Source: Ptiloglossa arizonensis (taxonomy: Eukaryota > Arthropoda > Insecta > Hymenoptera > Colletidae). From it: DNA of 64,000 nt. The stretch lies in the NCBI RefSeq assembly GCF_051014685.1, contig NC_135054.1:9738001-9802000 (forward strand), given 5' to 3'. Each line of letters begins with the position of its first letter. Positions within the stretch are counted from its first letter, which is position 1. Made by a program: the position numbers and the translations under genes. Below the pieces are notes generated by a model, which worked only from the letters and a program-made list of their open reading frames with translations, ran no database searches and was not told the origin of the DNA. Positions 24,201 through 36,100 of the stretch are shown in pieces.

Positions 24201-27200
24201 ATTTCAAGCAATCATGTGGCCATTAAATGAACGCAGTATACTTATTGGTTCAGATAGTTTTATACTGTAGCCGCATCGTGTGTGCATACACCTAACAGGA
24301 CAAGAATAGATACTAATTAAATAGATGGAACGATATACCCATCCAATGTCTCCTGTTTTGTCTGGACATGTGTTTACCTAGTGCCAGGTTAAATTTCAAG
24401 GTATATTGTTTGCAAATGTATAGCAAATTAGCTACACATACCACTTCAATAGCCAAGAGCGCATAAACAGAATTTTTGTATACGCTATAAAAACAAACTG
24501 TCTCTTGTTCTCTAGCCAAAAACATTTTTTTCTAATTTTTTAACGTTTATCATTGCAAAATGAAGCATAACAAAATTAAATGGATTACGAAGACAAAAAA
24601 TGTAAGCAAAACACACTTACATAATTGTTTTTTTGCAATATAATATTAGTAATGATAGAATTTTCATATTTTTGCACAATTATTTGAAATTCTTGTTTTC
24701 ATGTTATAAGGTATACTTGAACTAATCATACTTTCGAGAGATAAAATCAGTACATTTTTTCGTATATTATTGGAAAAAATGTATTTAAATAAAATAATTT
24801 TATGCATTATATTGACACAAATAATATTGATATTTTTAAAGGTTACAAATGTTATTATACATATATATATATAATAACATAATATGTTATTATACGTTAT
24901 TATACATTGCACGACATTCTGTTTCCTTGTATAATGAAATTGTTTAATAATACCCAACCTTATTATATTACATTTAGATTTGTTTTTCTAAAAGTAATAT
25001 AATATTCCGTAAAAATATTACATCATCACAGAGCCTTCAAAAACAGTTCGTCTAGTCACTTTAAAATTAATATTCTGTATACTATGTAAATGAAAATAAA
25101 TCAAATGAGCGTATGTACTCTGAAATCTTAACGGAACAAAAATTATTAGTAAAGAAAACTAAATGTTCATTATTCTATTTTTAACTTCCAAGTTTTGTTC
25201 CAAGATGATAACTTTAATCCTAATCTTGACAAATTAGAAAACGTTGTGAAATATTTTTTGATAATTTTTTATTACGATGAATCATTTTTCTGCTATATAG
25301 AAGAAAAAATTAGTTGCTTAATAGATACGACATCAAGTTTTAATCGAAATCAATATATCAATATCTGATAGAGTCTTGATATTTTTAAACGTTCTACTCC
25401 AAAAAAAATCGATTTTAGATTAACTCTTCATTAGAAATGGCACTCGAAACACAATTCAGGATTTAATGGATTGGACTTAAATACTACATAATCAGGTTTT
25501 TGGATCAATAACGATAATACGCAGAAGCAATAAATGTATTTTCATTGATTAGCGTTTTCTCAGCTGCATCACCAACAAAGACTTATATGAAGTGTTGGGA
25601 TATAGATAAAACGAAATTACGATTATTTTGATCACACTATTGCAAGAGATTATTCCTAATTTCAAGAAGGCTTGCATTGCTCATAACCAGCCTTGCCGAC
25701 GTCTCGCCGTAGTGACGACACTAAGGCTTTCAAGTGAGCGTGTACCGTTCGAATTCCACGCAGTACGCGAACTGATTGGTTGAGGCTCGCGGCGCCTTCC
25801 AATCATGATGGCGTACATTCGTGATGTCACGAGGCGATATATAATAACGTCGCGCGCCATCCTCTGGCTCAGACCTCAGTTGGCTTTGAAATGAACGGAA
25901 CGAGGTAATCCTCGGTGAGTTCTCGCAGCTCGCACGCCCTTCGGGAGTGAGAGAAGCCGGGTGGTGGTTTTTCTTCGCCTCGAAAGCAGAGAATAAATTC
26001 ATCGCGAATCTAGTGTCGCGTTTCAACACCAAGGATTTTCAAAACTAGTCATCGAACGCGTCGCCGTTAGTTGTGAGCATATGAAAACCGTGCAGCAGGA
26101 TATAAATTGTACAAAGTGTCAGTAATAAAAGTAAAGGTGGGCTGAAAGAAAGCTGTTTAAACATCGATTGAATTATCACGCGTTTGGTGCTCATTAATAA
26201 GAATAAAAATTTAGAAAGACATTCTAAGTCAAAAAGTAATTTACACACGATACATACATCGTTTATCCATAACAAAAGCTTTACAAAGCTACGATGGAAT
26301 AAAGAAGTTTGTGAGACAAAACGAGAGAGAAAATAAAGACTGGCAAAGAGCACATTGTCCGATGAATTCCTTTATTGACTTCATGTAAAAACGCACGCGT
26401 TTCCCTGCGGTTTGGTTTACTTCGTTTTTCCTCCCAAAATCATCCAAACTCTCGACTCGTTCGAGAGTTCTATCAAAAATAGCCCGACAATTTATTTACA
26501 AGTTGGCAAAAAAACTCTCGAAGCTGTACCTGAAATACAAGACAAAAATGGTTGGGAGTAATGGAACTATGATCGCGATTCGTCTTGTCCGCAGCAAATT
26601 GCGGAAACGGGAGGATCATTCGAATGCCGTGCATCCGGAACCGACCGTAGTTCAAACGGCAACGTCGCCGGTCTCAACGATCGTCGCATCGTCCTATTCT
26701 GTCGAAGGTTGTTGCACGCAGATGTCAACGACTACGACATCAACGGATCTGGAAAATAACACAGCTGGTGAACAGGATAACGTCTATGCTACAACCAATC
26801 CGGCGGATCAATTCGTCTGGCAGTTTCCGCCTCCTTATCCACCGCCTCATACACCGGCGCAGTATGCGTTGTGCAACGACCAGGTTGGTAGACTTTGTTT
26901 TCCTATTTCTTCTTTTTCCTTCGAGCTTGTACTCTCGAAGGAAACGAGAACCGCGCGTATCTCCTTTCTGTTCCTTTTTACTTCTTACCAGCTACGCTAA
27001 CCAGTAGAGCCAGTATTACTAGATTTCACTGGTTTATCCCCTGCTCGCCAGGATAACTTGAAGATCCTAACGGCCATTGATACTTCATTCTAAGAAATTA
27101 TAATTTTTCTTTTGTAAATATTGGTACAAAATGATAAATACATCGTCGATCGTTTACCAACTTTCAATGCGTAAATAATTTAATTAAGATCAAATATATT

Positions 27201-30200
27201 GTTAAAAGTGTGTGCAAGTCTCAGCGACGTTATATTATGTTTGTGTATATTGTTTTGGAATTGATCAATTCTCTTTTTTAATCCATAAATTACGCCACTG
27301 AAACGCATTGATCTATTGAAACACGTGGTCTCCACTGATAGATTATTAATGAATTAAAGTACAAAAGGGAAATTTCGGAAAACACGTTGGATATTTTTCT
27401 CGATAGTATGAAATGTCTTAAAATTATTATTTCCATCATGTGAAGATGAACTAAAAAAATAATTTTATAATTATTTATCGATGACCCTAATAAAATTATG
27501 AAAAACTAATACTTGAATAAACGTGTATGTATCAAAAATGTGGAGTCATATTTAATTAAATCTGTATATACTTAACATATTTGTTAAGTATATACTTGTC
27601 AAAACCTACTTGTTTGCTATCGAATTAGTAATATTTCATACAACGGAAACATTCCTTTTATCATGGATGATTGGCATTCTTAAGAACATGTATGAGTCAT
27701 TCAATGTCTCATACTTTTTCGCAACTGGATGCTTACAAAATTATACCTTAGAGTTGTGGAGTGAACTTGAATATAAAGTAAAATTACAAGATTTTTGGTG
27801 TATTTTTGATGACAGCTTAATGTTTATTTTCATGGGATGAATACAACAGTTAACGAAATAGCACTCAATAATTGTTCGAATTTTTTATTCAGTTTCGTAT
27901 TGAGCAATTGAGAAGACATTAAACAATTATGGACTATTATGCATCGTTCAGTTCGTAAATGTTTAATTCCCTTAAAAAGGATTAATTTAATTTTATAGTT
28001 TTCTTGCATTTGTAAAAATGTTGGGTCTTAAAGTTATAACACCTTATATAATACACACACAAGACCCAACATTTTTACAGACAGAAAAAGAAAACTGTTA
28101 AATTAAATTAACTATATCACGCGCGCATGCGGACTCCCTCCTACAAACACACAAAAACACACACGCACATCTGGATAATATACAAAAAAAATGTATAATA
28201 TCTAATTTGAAAGAGGTACCACAAATCCAGGATATACTTGATGACGATAAGACCTTTTAAAATTGTAGTTAATAATAGTCGATGGCGCTATCGATTCTCC
28301 AAGGACGAGGCTTACGAGCAGACGGCCTGGCAAACGAGTTGTAAGGTCGAGGCTCAGTCCCAGGCTCGTCGCCAGAAAAATCCCAAACAATCGGCAACGT
28401 TGCCACTTCTACTGTGCTTTGTTGCCGTTATGACACCGTACGTTTCAGTTTCATGCTCCACTTACCGACAGATCTTTACTACTTTCCCATGTACCTTTAC
28501 TAGTTTTGAACTATTCTCATTACCAAAGCTCTGTTACGTATCGCAATCAAGAGTAGACATTGACATACCTACATTTGACTCCGTTACATATTTAAATATA
28601 TTGAAAACATCAATCCTTATGGTGCCATCTGATGGGAACCATGTTAATTATCTAAATTTTCAAGATACCATGAATTTTCATACTTTTGATATAATACCTA
28701 TATGACGTAATTTCTGATGCTCAATTAAAAACAAACTCGAAAACTTATCCTTTGCGGAAATAAGATAAAATTGTATTTTTTTCAATTGTATTCGATACGT
28801 TATGCAATTAGTTCTACGAAGCATTTGGTAAACGTTCGATGAATTCCATCTTTTGTGATGCAGATCTCCATTGTATTTTAGAAAAGATGAATCAACTCTT
28901 TGTCTATTATACTTCAAAATGAACGAAATAATAGTAATGATAATAGATTGGTTTTGTGATCACCATGTACTTACTATTATAGTTCGTAACACCTTAATAA
29001 CTCTTTGCAAGTGTTCATTGTCATTCGTTTACTTTATATAGTTAATATGCGGAAAACGACTTAATATTTGAACTCGTTCCCTCGACCGACGTAACCGCTA
29101 ACGTCATTCATTACAGCTGTTAATTCCACATCCAGTGCCTATATATCTTCGGACTTCCCACAACTGTTTCCTTACAGTTTCAATGTGCTTATATTTACGT
29201 TCACATGGTTCGAACTTTTTCTAAATATTTCTAAAACTCTGTCAAATATTTCCCTTTAATTTGTTTCTATGATCAATGTTGTTCGTGTTGTCTGACTAGT
29301 CACGTGTTAGGAAATAATTTAGAATTCGATTTCTTGTAATCCTGCCAGTTGATGTTAACGTTGTTGGCGACTGTTAGACGATTACGTCTCGCAGCATTGC
29401 AATGTTGAATTTTCTGTCTGACAAATCGTGAAAGTTACTATATTGGGTGTTTTGAACGGATAGACGCACCTAAAAACCCGCTTTTACCCCTCTGGTTGTC
29501 TCTAAATTTAGCGTGGGTGGGCGGTCACGACGGTTTGCCAAACAGCTAGACTTTCGTACAGGGTGCAGCTGTCTTGTAGCCGACAAAATAATGTGTCTCT
29601 CCTTGACGACAACAGGCAGTATTGGCAGTATTCCTACAATACTGTTACCACGCGTGGTTAAAACATTCAACGATATTTTCATTCTTCGCATCTCGAATCT
29701 CCGTACCTTTCTGTTCACGTGCTAGCCGTCCACCTCTATTCAATGGTCTTCCTGCATACCTCGCCGTTTTAGTTTCTCTTTTTTGCTGTTTGGATAGCTT
29801 TGGCCTCTGTCGATAAGTTTCGCAACGTCGCACTCAAATACACGATGTATCCTGCTTTTTCGGTTACGACGACGCACTCTCCACTATTTCTATGCTTTGT
29901 AGATCACTTTATAGTTATATCAGTGTGTACTGTATCAAAAATTGTAATTCTTGTATGACCTTACAGTCACCTATATGTCGTGTGCCTGGACGAAGCATTT
30001 TTACAGTACTTATTTCTTAACTTTTATATCTCAAATTTGGAAAATTTTCTTTCCAACGTTATTTCTCTTATAGAAGTTTGTATTTACTCTATAATGTTTT
30101 CTTCTTTTTAAAATAATTTCGCACATTTCGAGCAACTAAGTGTAAATCAACGTATAATTAGGCCATTACTTTTTAAGGAGTGGGGTGGTTAAGTGTGAGG

Positions 30201-33180
30201 AATAATTCACGTGAAATGCTTCTTAATAAAATTATCACTTTCATTATTATCGATTAAAATGCTAATAATTTAGTTTGAATTATCAAATTAATCGAAAAAA
30301 GAATAGTATAAGTACTTGCAGTAATAAGTGTAAATTTCCCACTTTTACTATAGTTTAGTAACATAGAGTAATAAATCATGCTACAACTAATAATAATTTA
30401 CGACTTTGAACTGTAAAGTGTAACTGTCAATATATTCAATGCATTAATAATTGTAACAATATTGAATTGAAAATAATGAACTTACAATTAAATACTTATT
30501 TTTAATACATTAGTCATGAAAACTAAAATTTTTAAATATTATTTTCTCAATGCAATTCATAAATAATTGTTTTGAATTATAATTACACTACATTACAAAA
30601 TACGTTGTTTCGACAATTATATAAATTAATGACAAAAAATTTTAATAAACTATATACCAAAATTAAATTAATGGAAATATTATCTACTTGTTTTCGTTAT
30701 GTAACATTAAAACGAATTATCGAATGCACTTTTATTCTATCAGTTCGATTTTCATTATTTTGTACTTCGTATTACAATAGTTGCAGTAAAAGTCACAAAT
30801 AACTAGTATTTTATTAAAATTTGTTGTTTTCAATATACTTATATTACATGTAAACTTAAAAAAGTTCATCATTTAAATATAACGTACTATTTGTATTGTT
30901 TAATATAAATTCACGTAAAGAAGTCACATACATTACATTCGATGATTCGATGCTATTTCCTTGTCACACGCAATTAAACATTGATCTAATACTCGTTTAA
31001 GTTAATGATGAATGTAAACAACATTCATCACGTGATCATAATCCTATTGGTCTGCTGTGTCAATATATTGTTCTGGTCAGGGGTGTATTATTCGACGCAC
31101 AGTGGATCGAAACACGCGACAAATGGTTAGAAAACTGGTGGTAGAGCTTCTATTACAAATTATTGCAAAAATTAGAGTAATCAAAAGAAACGAATAATAT
31201 TACTATTTATATGTATAAATGGTAATTTGTAGAAATTCTACTGCATCTACAGTCACTTATAGTGAAAATCGTACAGGTTGTATCGTGAGAAGTGCTGTCT
31301 CGTTACAATAACAAAATAAGGAATTTGCTTAAAAAAAAGATTATTATTCTATAAACTAATATTTAGTAATTCACACAAAAAATAAATATTTAAATATTAA
31401 ACTTTATTGAGAAAAAAAATTATAACCACATAATACGCTAAATTGTTCTCGTATTCAAAATCGTACATAAAAATATACAGTATATTTGCATGGTAAAAAA
31501 TAAATTTAATTTGAAAAACTAGTTCAATACTTAATAGGGAGAATAACCATTATTATTTATAACTGCCTGCACTTGTGACATAAATTGAACTAATTTTTCC
31601 AGAAAACCTGGATCAATATTTTCTTATGCTGTTGATATTGCTGCTTTTAATTGATCTTTAGTTGATGTTTCATATTTATTCACTTATAATTTCAATTCAT
31701 GCCATACATGTTTAATTACATTTAAATCAGTTGATTGATCTGATGTGTAAATAACTTTGGGTTAATTGTACAGCAGCCATTCTTTAGTTATTCTTGATGC
31801 ATGTTTCAGATCATTGTCACCGTAAAACACGAAGGAATCCAACAATCCTAACTTTTGTGCACTATCTTTTAAGTGAGTTTTCAAGATACTTAAATAATAC
31901 CACTTGTCCATATTTCCATCAATGAATTCTAAATTTCTAACTTATATCGATGAAATATAGTACTATATCATAATGCTGCCTTTTCTGTGCTGAATAGTTG
32001 GATTCAAATTTGATTGATTTGGTTTCTGCCAAATTCTTATATTTTCAAACAAGTTAATTTTGCTTGCATTTATAAAGATGATGTTTTTCCAAAAACTATA
32101 ATCTTTATTGATATAATGTTTAACAAACTCTAATCATTGTTTTCTATTTCTAGCACTTACAAGTGACTGATTGGGTTATACAACCATGACATCCGTATCT
32201 TCTTTAAATTTGTTTAATAGTTTCTGCACTTACAGGTGCTCCTAGATATTGTTGACCATCAGTCGCAGTAGTGAAGCACCTAATTTTGGATCTTTTTTTA
32301 TTTTTCTAAGTATCTACCTTTTTTCAGTTTCAGTGAATTTCTTCCTTGGTTTAAGTTTTACTTTCTTTTTTAAACAGTTTTCTTCTTTGTGGTGTTTTAT
32401 TATATATTGTATAGTAAAAATACTTCTATTTAACATTTTAGTAATATTTCTATATGATTTATTATTATTAGAATGACGAATTATAAGTTCACATTCCTCT
32501 AGGATTGTTTGTCTCATATTTGGATTATTATTTAATTGAAAATTCATCTTCAACTAATACAATAATATTTAAATAACTCCAAGAAATGAAGAAACAAACG
32601 AAGAGCTAAACATTTTGTAACATTTGTTTAAAGAAACCCAATATTACTATGCTGTATGATTTTAGATGTGAAAATGACTTAGTGTATGATGTGGTTGTCA
32701 TTCTTTTCTCAATAAATAATAATGCTTAATTATTTAGTTCTTTTGTGAATAATCACTAAGTGTTAGTCTATAGAATTTTTTTCATTCAATTCCTTATGCT
32801 TTTATTGTACCGAGGCAGCACTTCTTACGATACAACCTGTACGATATTCATTATGAGTGACTTTATTTATGAATAATGCCTTGCCAATATGGCATATAGT
32901 TACATAATTTTATTTACGTGTACTTGTTTTTATTTTAAATGGGTAATACTTATATAAATTGAAAATGCAGTATAATCAAGTATAATCAACTACATATATT
33001 GTTATGTTTCAGGATACTCTTGTACACGCATTACCGTCGGATAGACCTGGATTTGCAAAAGGTTTTCGTAAAAATATCGGGGGGCGCTGGCGCCGCCTGG
33101 TAAAAAGGAAGCCAGAGTCGGAAACTTGTGCCATTCCTCCTGAACTAAAGGATCAGTTAAAGACGATTTACGTCTATTGA
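18213..33180 (+). CDS. 3' part of a single-pass membrane protein gene (exons 18213-18306, 26595-26883, 33013-33180)
   Basis: Three exons are joined by phase and splice signals; upstream exons are not recognised and may lie outside the window. Exon 18,213-18,306 (acceptor TTATGTTGCAG, donor CAG|GTAATA) encodes a short PPVDS lead and a membrane segment of about 23 hydrophobic residues starting at YMICGVLIAM. Its last two bases join the first base of exon 26,595-26,883 (acceptor TTGTCCGCAG, donor CAG|GTTGGT) to make Ser, followed by KLRKRED, a basic stop-transfer cluster. This second exon is Ser/Thr-rich and ends in a proline-rich stretch with PPPY, a potential WW-domain ligand. The last exon (acceptor TATGTTTCAG) has 55 codons with a basic GGRWRRLVKRK segment and C-terminus TIYVY, then TGA. 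Visible length is 182 residues. I do not recognise the family; function unknown. The inferred topology is N-outside with a cytoplasmic tail. Confidence 0.7.
18655..18815 (+). repeat. Dispersed repeat B, copy 1
   Basis: About 160 bp share clear similarity with 61,298-61,472 in the same orientation, including GTTATAAAAGT, CAATYARAAGCAA and GACTAATTAACRATACGTGT blocks. Non-coding. It lies in the intron after the membrane exon. Confidence 0.65.
19303..19386. repeat. Long near-perfect hairpin, 35-bp arms
   Basis: The arms 19,303-19,337 and 19,352-19,386 are inverted copies with two mismatches and a 14-base loop (core AAAGAATGCTAAATTG against CAATTTAGCATTCTTT). The loop-side TATAATATACAAACTT word recurs just after the right arm, suggesting a snap-back or slippage origin. 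It lies inside a large intron. Confidence 0.85.
20600..21265 (+). mobile_element. Tc1-like transposase remnant in intron
   Basis: Shifting frames give ordered Tc1 pieces: LLDQTA-like middle block, QMGSHSTMIWTSFEY (compare GGGSVMIWAGF), YLSVR-YR-LHTK (compare FQQDNAPVHTS), SKIPNLNIIKNYW-HLVR (compare SPDLNIIENCWGHLVR), and RLFENINDLKQCVLDKW, the usual C-terminal segment. Many stops are present. A local 58-bp-spaced duplication of CGTGTTTKACTAAAATGCAG lies at the left edge (20,601 and 20,659). Terminal repeats were not found. Confidence 0.75.
25690..25880 (+). promoter_or_regulatory. GC-rich TATA promoter inside the intron
   Basis: A sharp rise in GC and CpG stands out from the AT-rich intron. 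On the plus strand there are an ATTGG (inverted CCAAT) near 25,775, a CCAAT near 25,799, a CRE-like TGATGTCAC near 25,822, and a TATATAATA box at about 25,838-25,846. Two initiator-like TCAG sites follow, with A at 25,871 and 25,878, 25-40 bases downstream of the box. Spacing and order fit an RNA polymerase II core promoter. It would drive the short first exon described next. Confidence 0.6.
25871..25904 (+). CDS. Alternative first exon of the membrane-protein gene (soluble isoform)
   Basis: Downstream of the TATA box an ATG at 25,891 opens Met-Asn-Gly-Thr and two further bases (AG) before a GAG|GTAATC donor at 25,905. That leaves exactly the same phase as the membrane exon, so splicing to 26,595 would give MNGTS-KLRKRED and continue in frame through the PPPY exon and the terminal exon. 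Without splicing, the frame stops at the next codon (AGG TAA). The product would be about 156 residues without a membrane segment. The donor is similar to that of the membrane exon (AG|GTAAT). Inferred only. A stronger GTGAGT donor ten bases on would leave the first exon non-coding. Confidence 0.45.
27985..28116. mobile_element. Foldback/MITE-like inverted repeat
   Basis: Outer arms of about 45 bp pair with some mismatches. The inner 19 bp, TGTAAAAATGTTGGGTCTT against AAGACCCAACATTTTTACA, are perfect. The loop is about 40 bp. The ends read TTAATTTAATTTTATAGTTT on the left, with a similar inverted end on the right. There is no coding content. Confidence 0.7.
28241..28705 (+). other. Unassigned open frame, possible cryptic or alternative exon
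   Basis: An ATG at 28,241 opens 154 codons. The first 60 or so residues (about 28,276-28,440) have exon-like GC and a charged, Gln-rich composition, followed by a hydrophobic LPLLLCFVAV stretch. The remainder looks like intron translated by chance. AG acceptors precede it (CAAATCCAG at 28,219 and AATAATAG at 28,270), but joining the phase-0 upstream exon to either gives an early stop. No family recognised. Confidence 0.2.
29455..29875. other. GC-richer block in intron
   Basis: About 420 bp have raised GC and CpG content (for example CGACGCACTC near its right edge) in an otherwise AT-rich intron. Overlapping short frames exist on both strands without a recognisable domain. It might be an old repeat or a regulatory island. 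Confidence 0.35.
31250..32863 (-). mobile_element. Complete-ended Tc1-like transposon, 1.6 kb, dead transposase
   Basis: Inverted ends match over about 60 bp: both start (C/A)AGTCACT(T/C)ATA and contain ATCGTACAGGTTGTATCGT and AGAAGTGCTG blocks. TA dinucleotides flank both sides (31,248-31,249 and 32,864-32,865), as for Tc1/mariner insertions. The transposase runs on the minus strand. Its N-terminal helix-turn-helix is well kept at 32,553-32,314 (RQTILEECELIIR, then SYRNITKMLNRS and TIQYIIKHHKEEN, then the KPRKKFTETEKR linker), whereas the catalytic part down to about 31,560 is broken by frameshifts and stops. It sits in the last intron of the membrane-protein gene. Confidence 0.88.
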
Positions 33181-36100
33181 CAACCAGCATCATTACATCG
33201 TTATTTGTTTCTGTACGATCCTTCCATTACTCAATAATCAATGCTTTCTTGTGCGTAAGATAGATATTGTATCAAGGAAAGGAGAATATATAAAGTAAGA
33301 GAATTGGAATAAGCAAAACGGAAATGAATGTAGCGTTCGAGCGATAGGATGCTTTGCAAAAGAAAACCACAGAATATATTCATTCGTATGATGGATAAAG
33401 ATATTAAATTTAAATATTATGATGTGTCTTGCAAAACATATCAGAAAGTGCCTAAAGATACCTTCCTGAAAAAGTTAAAAGCATACGAAAAATAATTATA
33501 TCTGCTTAACACTGTATTTTTGTAAGAATATACTATTGGAGTCAAGATAAACTGGGTCATAGTTGTATAAGATACAGTGATATATTATGAAAATAGAGAA
33601 AAAAAAGAATAAATTTGTTACCATACTTTTTACTATAGTTTATCGTGAAATATGCTAAAAACATACGCGTGTTTCTGTGCACAAATAGAAACAAATACTG
33701 TTCTAAAACTTCTGTCATACATACTTCATTGCTCGTGTATACAAAGGGATAGAAGTTGTTAGACTTCAATACGCAGGACAACAGCGTCAAGGACTTCATG
33801 AGACTGAAATGTAAAGTGTACGATAACATAAGTTACCTCGTAGCTTTTGTGTACGTTTTTACATGATAAATAGGAGAAATCATTTCGAATCACTAGTATT
33901 AATGTATACCTGAAAATATATGACCGTCGGAGCTGCCTTCCTATGCTTCTCTTCTTCTGTTTCTCTTCTGGCAGCTTTGTTGCTGTGTAAATAGATGTAT
34001 AACATAATGAAGGCGTAAACTACTTGTAATTCTTATAATAGCCGACCGTTAAAGTAAATCCCTAAAAATTCCTTTGTACATGCAATATAGAAACTTGCAA
34101 AGAGAGAACTAGAAGTAGAAATGCATTTTTTAATATCTCATACTTTAAACTGTAGATTTCAATGAATAGTTTAAAAGAGAGTGATTTATTAGTAAAATGT
34201 ATATGGCTATTTAACAATATGGTATGCAGTTAATGCCAAAATTTAGTGTAGATTTCCTAATTGATACTCGTCAAACAATTTGTGTATTAATATAACAGTC
34301 AAAATAATTATTAACAGATAAAATCCATATGTGTACAGTAACAATAAAAGCAACGGGAAAAGGAATAATACTGAAGCATATTAGATAATATAAAAAAGAG
34401 ACATATGGTATTAACTATGCAGAAAATCTTTTAATTTATAACCTAGTGTTTCATACTTGTTATTACACTATCATTTGAATGGTTATAAATTACAAATGCT
34501 AATTATAGACCACTGTTTAGAATATTGAAATCTTAATTTTTAATACCATTCAATTAAAAAACAAGTAACTATCTGTTCCCAACAGAAAGATATTTACAAT
34601 AGAAGATATGACTGATTGTGAAAATGCATTTCCACTTTTGGTCCTCATCTTGTTACTATATTTAATAACAAAAGAATGGGATCAAAAGAATGCTGATACA
34701 AAGCTGCACTCGACCAGAATCATTTCTTATCGCTTAAGGTGGAAATGATCTAGCATTTCATAGATACTTGTAACATATGCTAATTTAAGATTGTTAATAT
34801 TATTCAACAGCTCATATTGAGCTCATACTGCAGACTAATATGGTATTTTACTTGTATTGTTCTATTAAACAATACTGTGTCCTGGAACGTGGCTGAATAT
34901 TGAGCCATGTTTCGTAGTAATCTAACTATTTGTGTCTGTATTAAGCGCATATTTTGCACGCGTGGCTTTTACGCAACTGTGGCATGATTGATAATTTATG
35001 CAGAGTGAATCAAATGAAAATACTAAAAAAGGAAGAAAATGTTACCTGTGGGTATTGTAACAATTTTATATTGTACGTGAAAAGATTGTACCAACGTTCC
35101 TTCACGACAGAACCTTTTAACTCTTTATTGTAATATTGTAGAATGTAAATATTTTATAGCATTATTTGTTTATCACTAATATGATGGAATAATGTTTTAG
35201 CGCAATACAAATACTTTAAGAATCAATAACGTGCCTACATCTGTGTATGATAAAATGTTTTTATAAAGATAAAATCTAGATGGAATTGTGTATCCATCAC
35301 CTAGTCACATGATAATTGTTCAAAAACTTGTATTGTAAACTTTTCGGCACAGCTTGAATTTTTTCTCATGAATACGTGTCTGAATACAACAATATCAAAT
35401 AAAGTATTCAAAAGGATATATTGTATGCATTCTTATTTCATATTATTTAAAGTATATTATTTTTTTCTAATAAAATTTGTAACTGTTATCAATTCAAAAT
35501 GAAGATGAAATGTGAGCAAAGAAACCTACATGACTGCAACAGAATCATGTTCATAAGTAGTCATTACCCAAATAAATACAAATACAGTAGAATTTGTACA
35601 AGTTACCATTTGTCTATATAAATAGTAATATTGTCCATTTCTTTTTAAGACTACTTTTTACAGCAATTTTATAGTGTAAGCTATGTCATCGGGTTTTCAA
35701 TTATTGTTGTGTTTCATCTAACTATGCGACCAACTGACATCTCTGATCAGAACACGTTGATACAACAGACCAACATGATTATAATCAAGGATGAATCAAG
35801 AATTAGATAGGCCATGAAAGAATTTGTAAGAATTACTTCCATTCATCACAATAATAGTATTAAAATAAAATAAAAATATTCACGGTTAAATAATAGAAGT
35901 TAATTTTGGTCACATTCATTTAAATTACCACTTTTCCTTTATTCTCCTTATAAAAATTTACTGAACTTCCATAATGCTTTGTAATTTTTGAGATACTCAG
36001 TGCATGCAAATTTTCGAAAAAATCAAATCTCTCAAATATTTTTTTATACATTTGATTTCTGTATTCCAAACTAAAAATAAAAGTATCCATTACAAGGTAA

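Larger units (their letters stand above)
18307..26594 (+). other. Large intron of the membrane-protein gene
   Basis: An intron of about 8.3 kb is inferred from phase-compatible flanking exons. It contains dispersed repeat B, the long hairpin, a Tc1 remnant and, near its 3' end, a GC-rich promoter block. No other exon was supported between 21,270 and 25,680. That part is AT-rich with a short (TA)n run near 24,862. Confidence 0.55.
26884..33012 (+). other. Second large intron of the membrane-protein gene
   Basis: An intron of about 6.1 kb, phase 0, between the PPPY exon and the terminal exon. It holds an inverted-repeat element at 28.0 kb, an unassigned open frame at 28.24 kb, a GC-richer block at 29.46-29.87 kb and a Tc1 element at 31.25-32.86 kb. 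The remainder is AT-rich with nothing recognised. Confidence 0.5.

Noticed and set aside
25730..26032. 100-codon minus-strand frame over the GC-rich promoter block
   Set aside because: It is antisense to the TATA promoter and predicted first exon, has no recognisable domain, and GC-rich DNA lowers stop-codon frequency.
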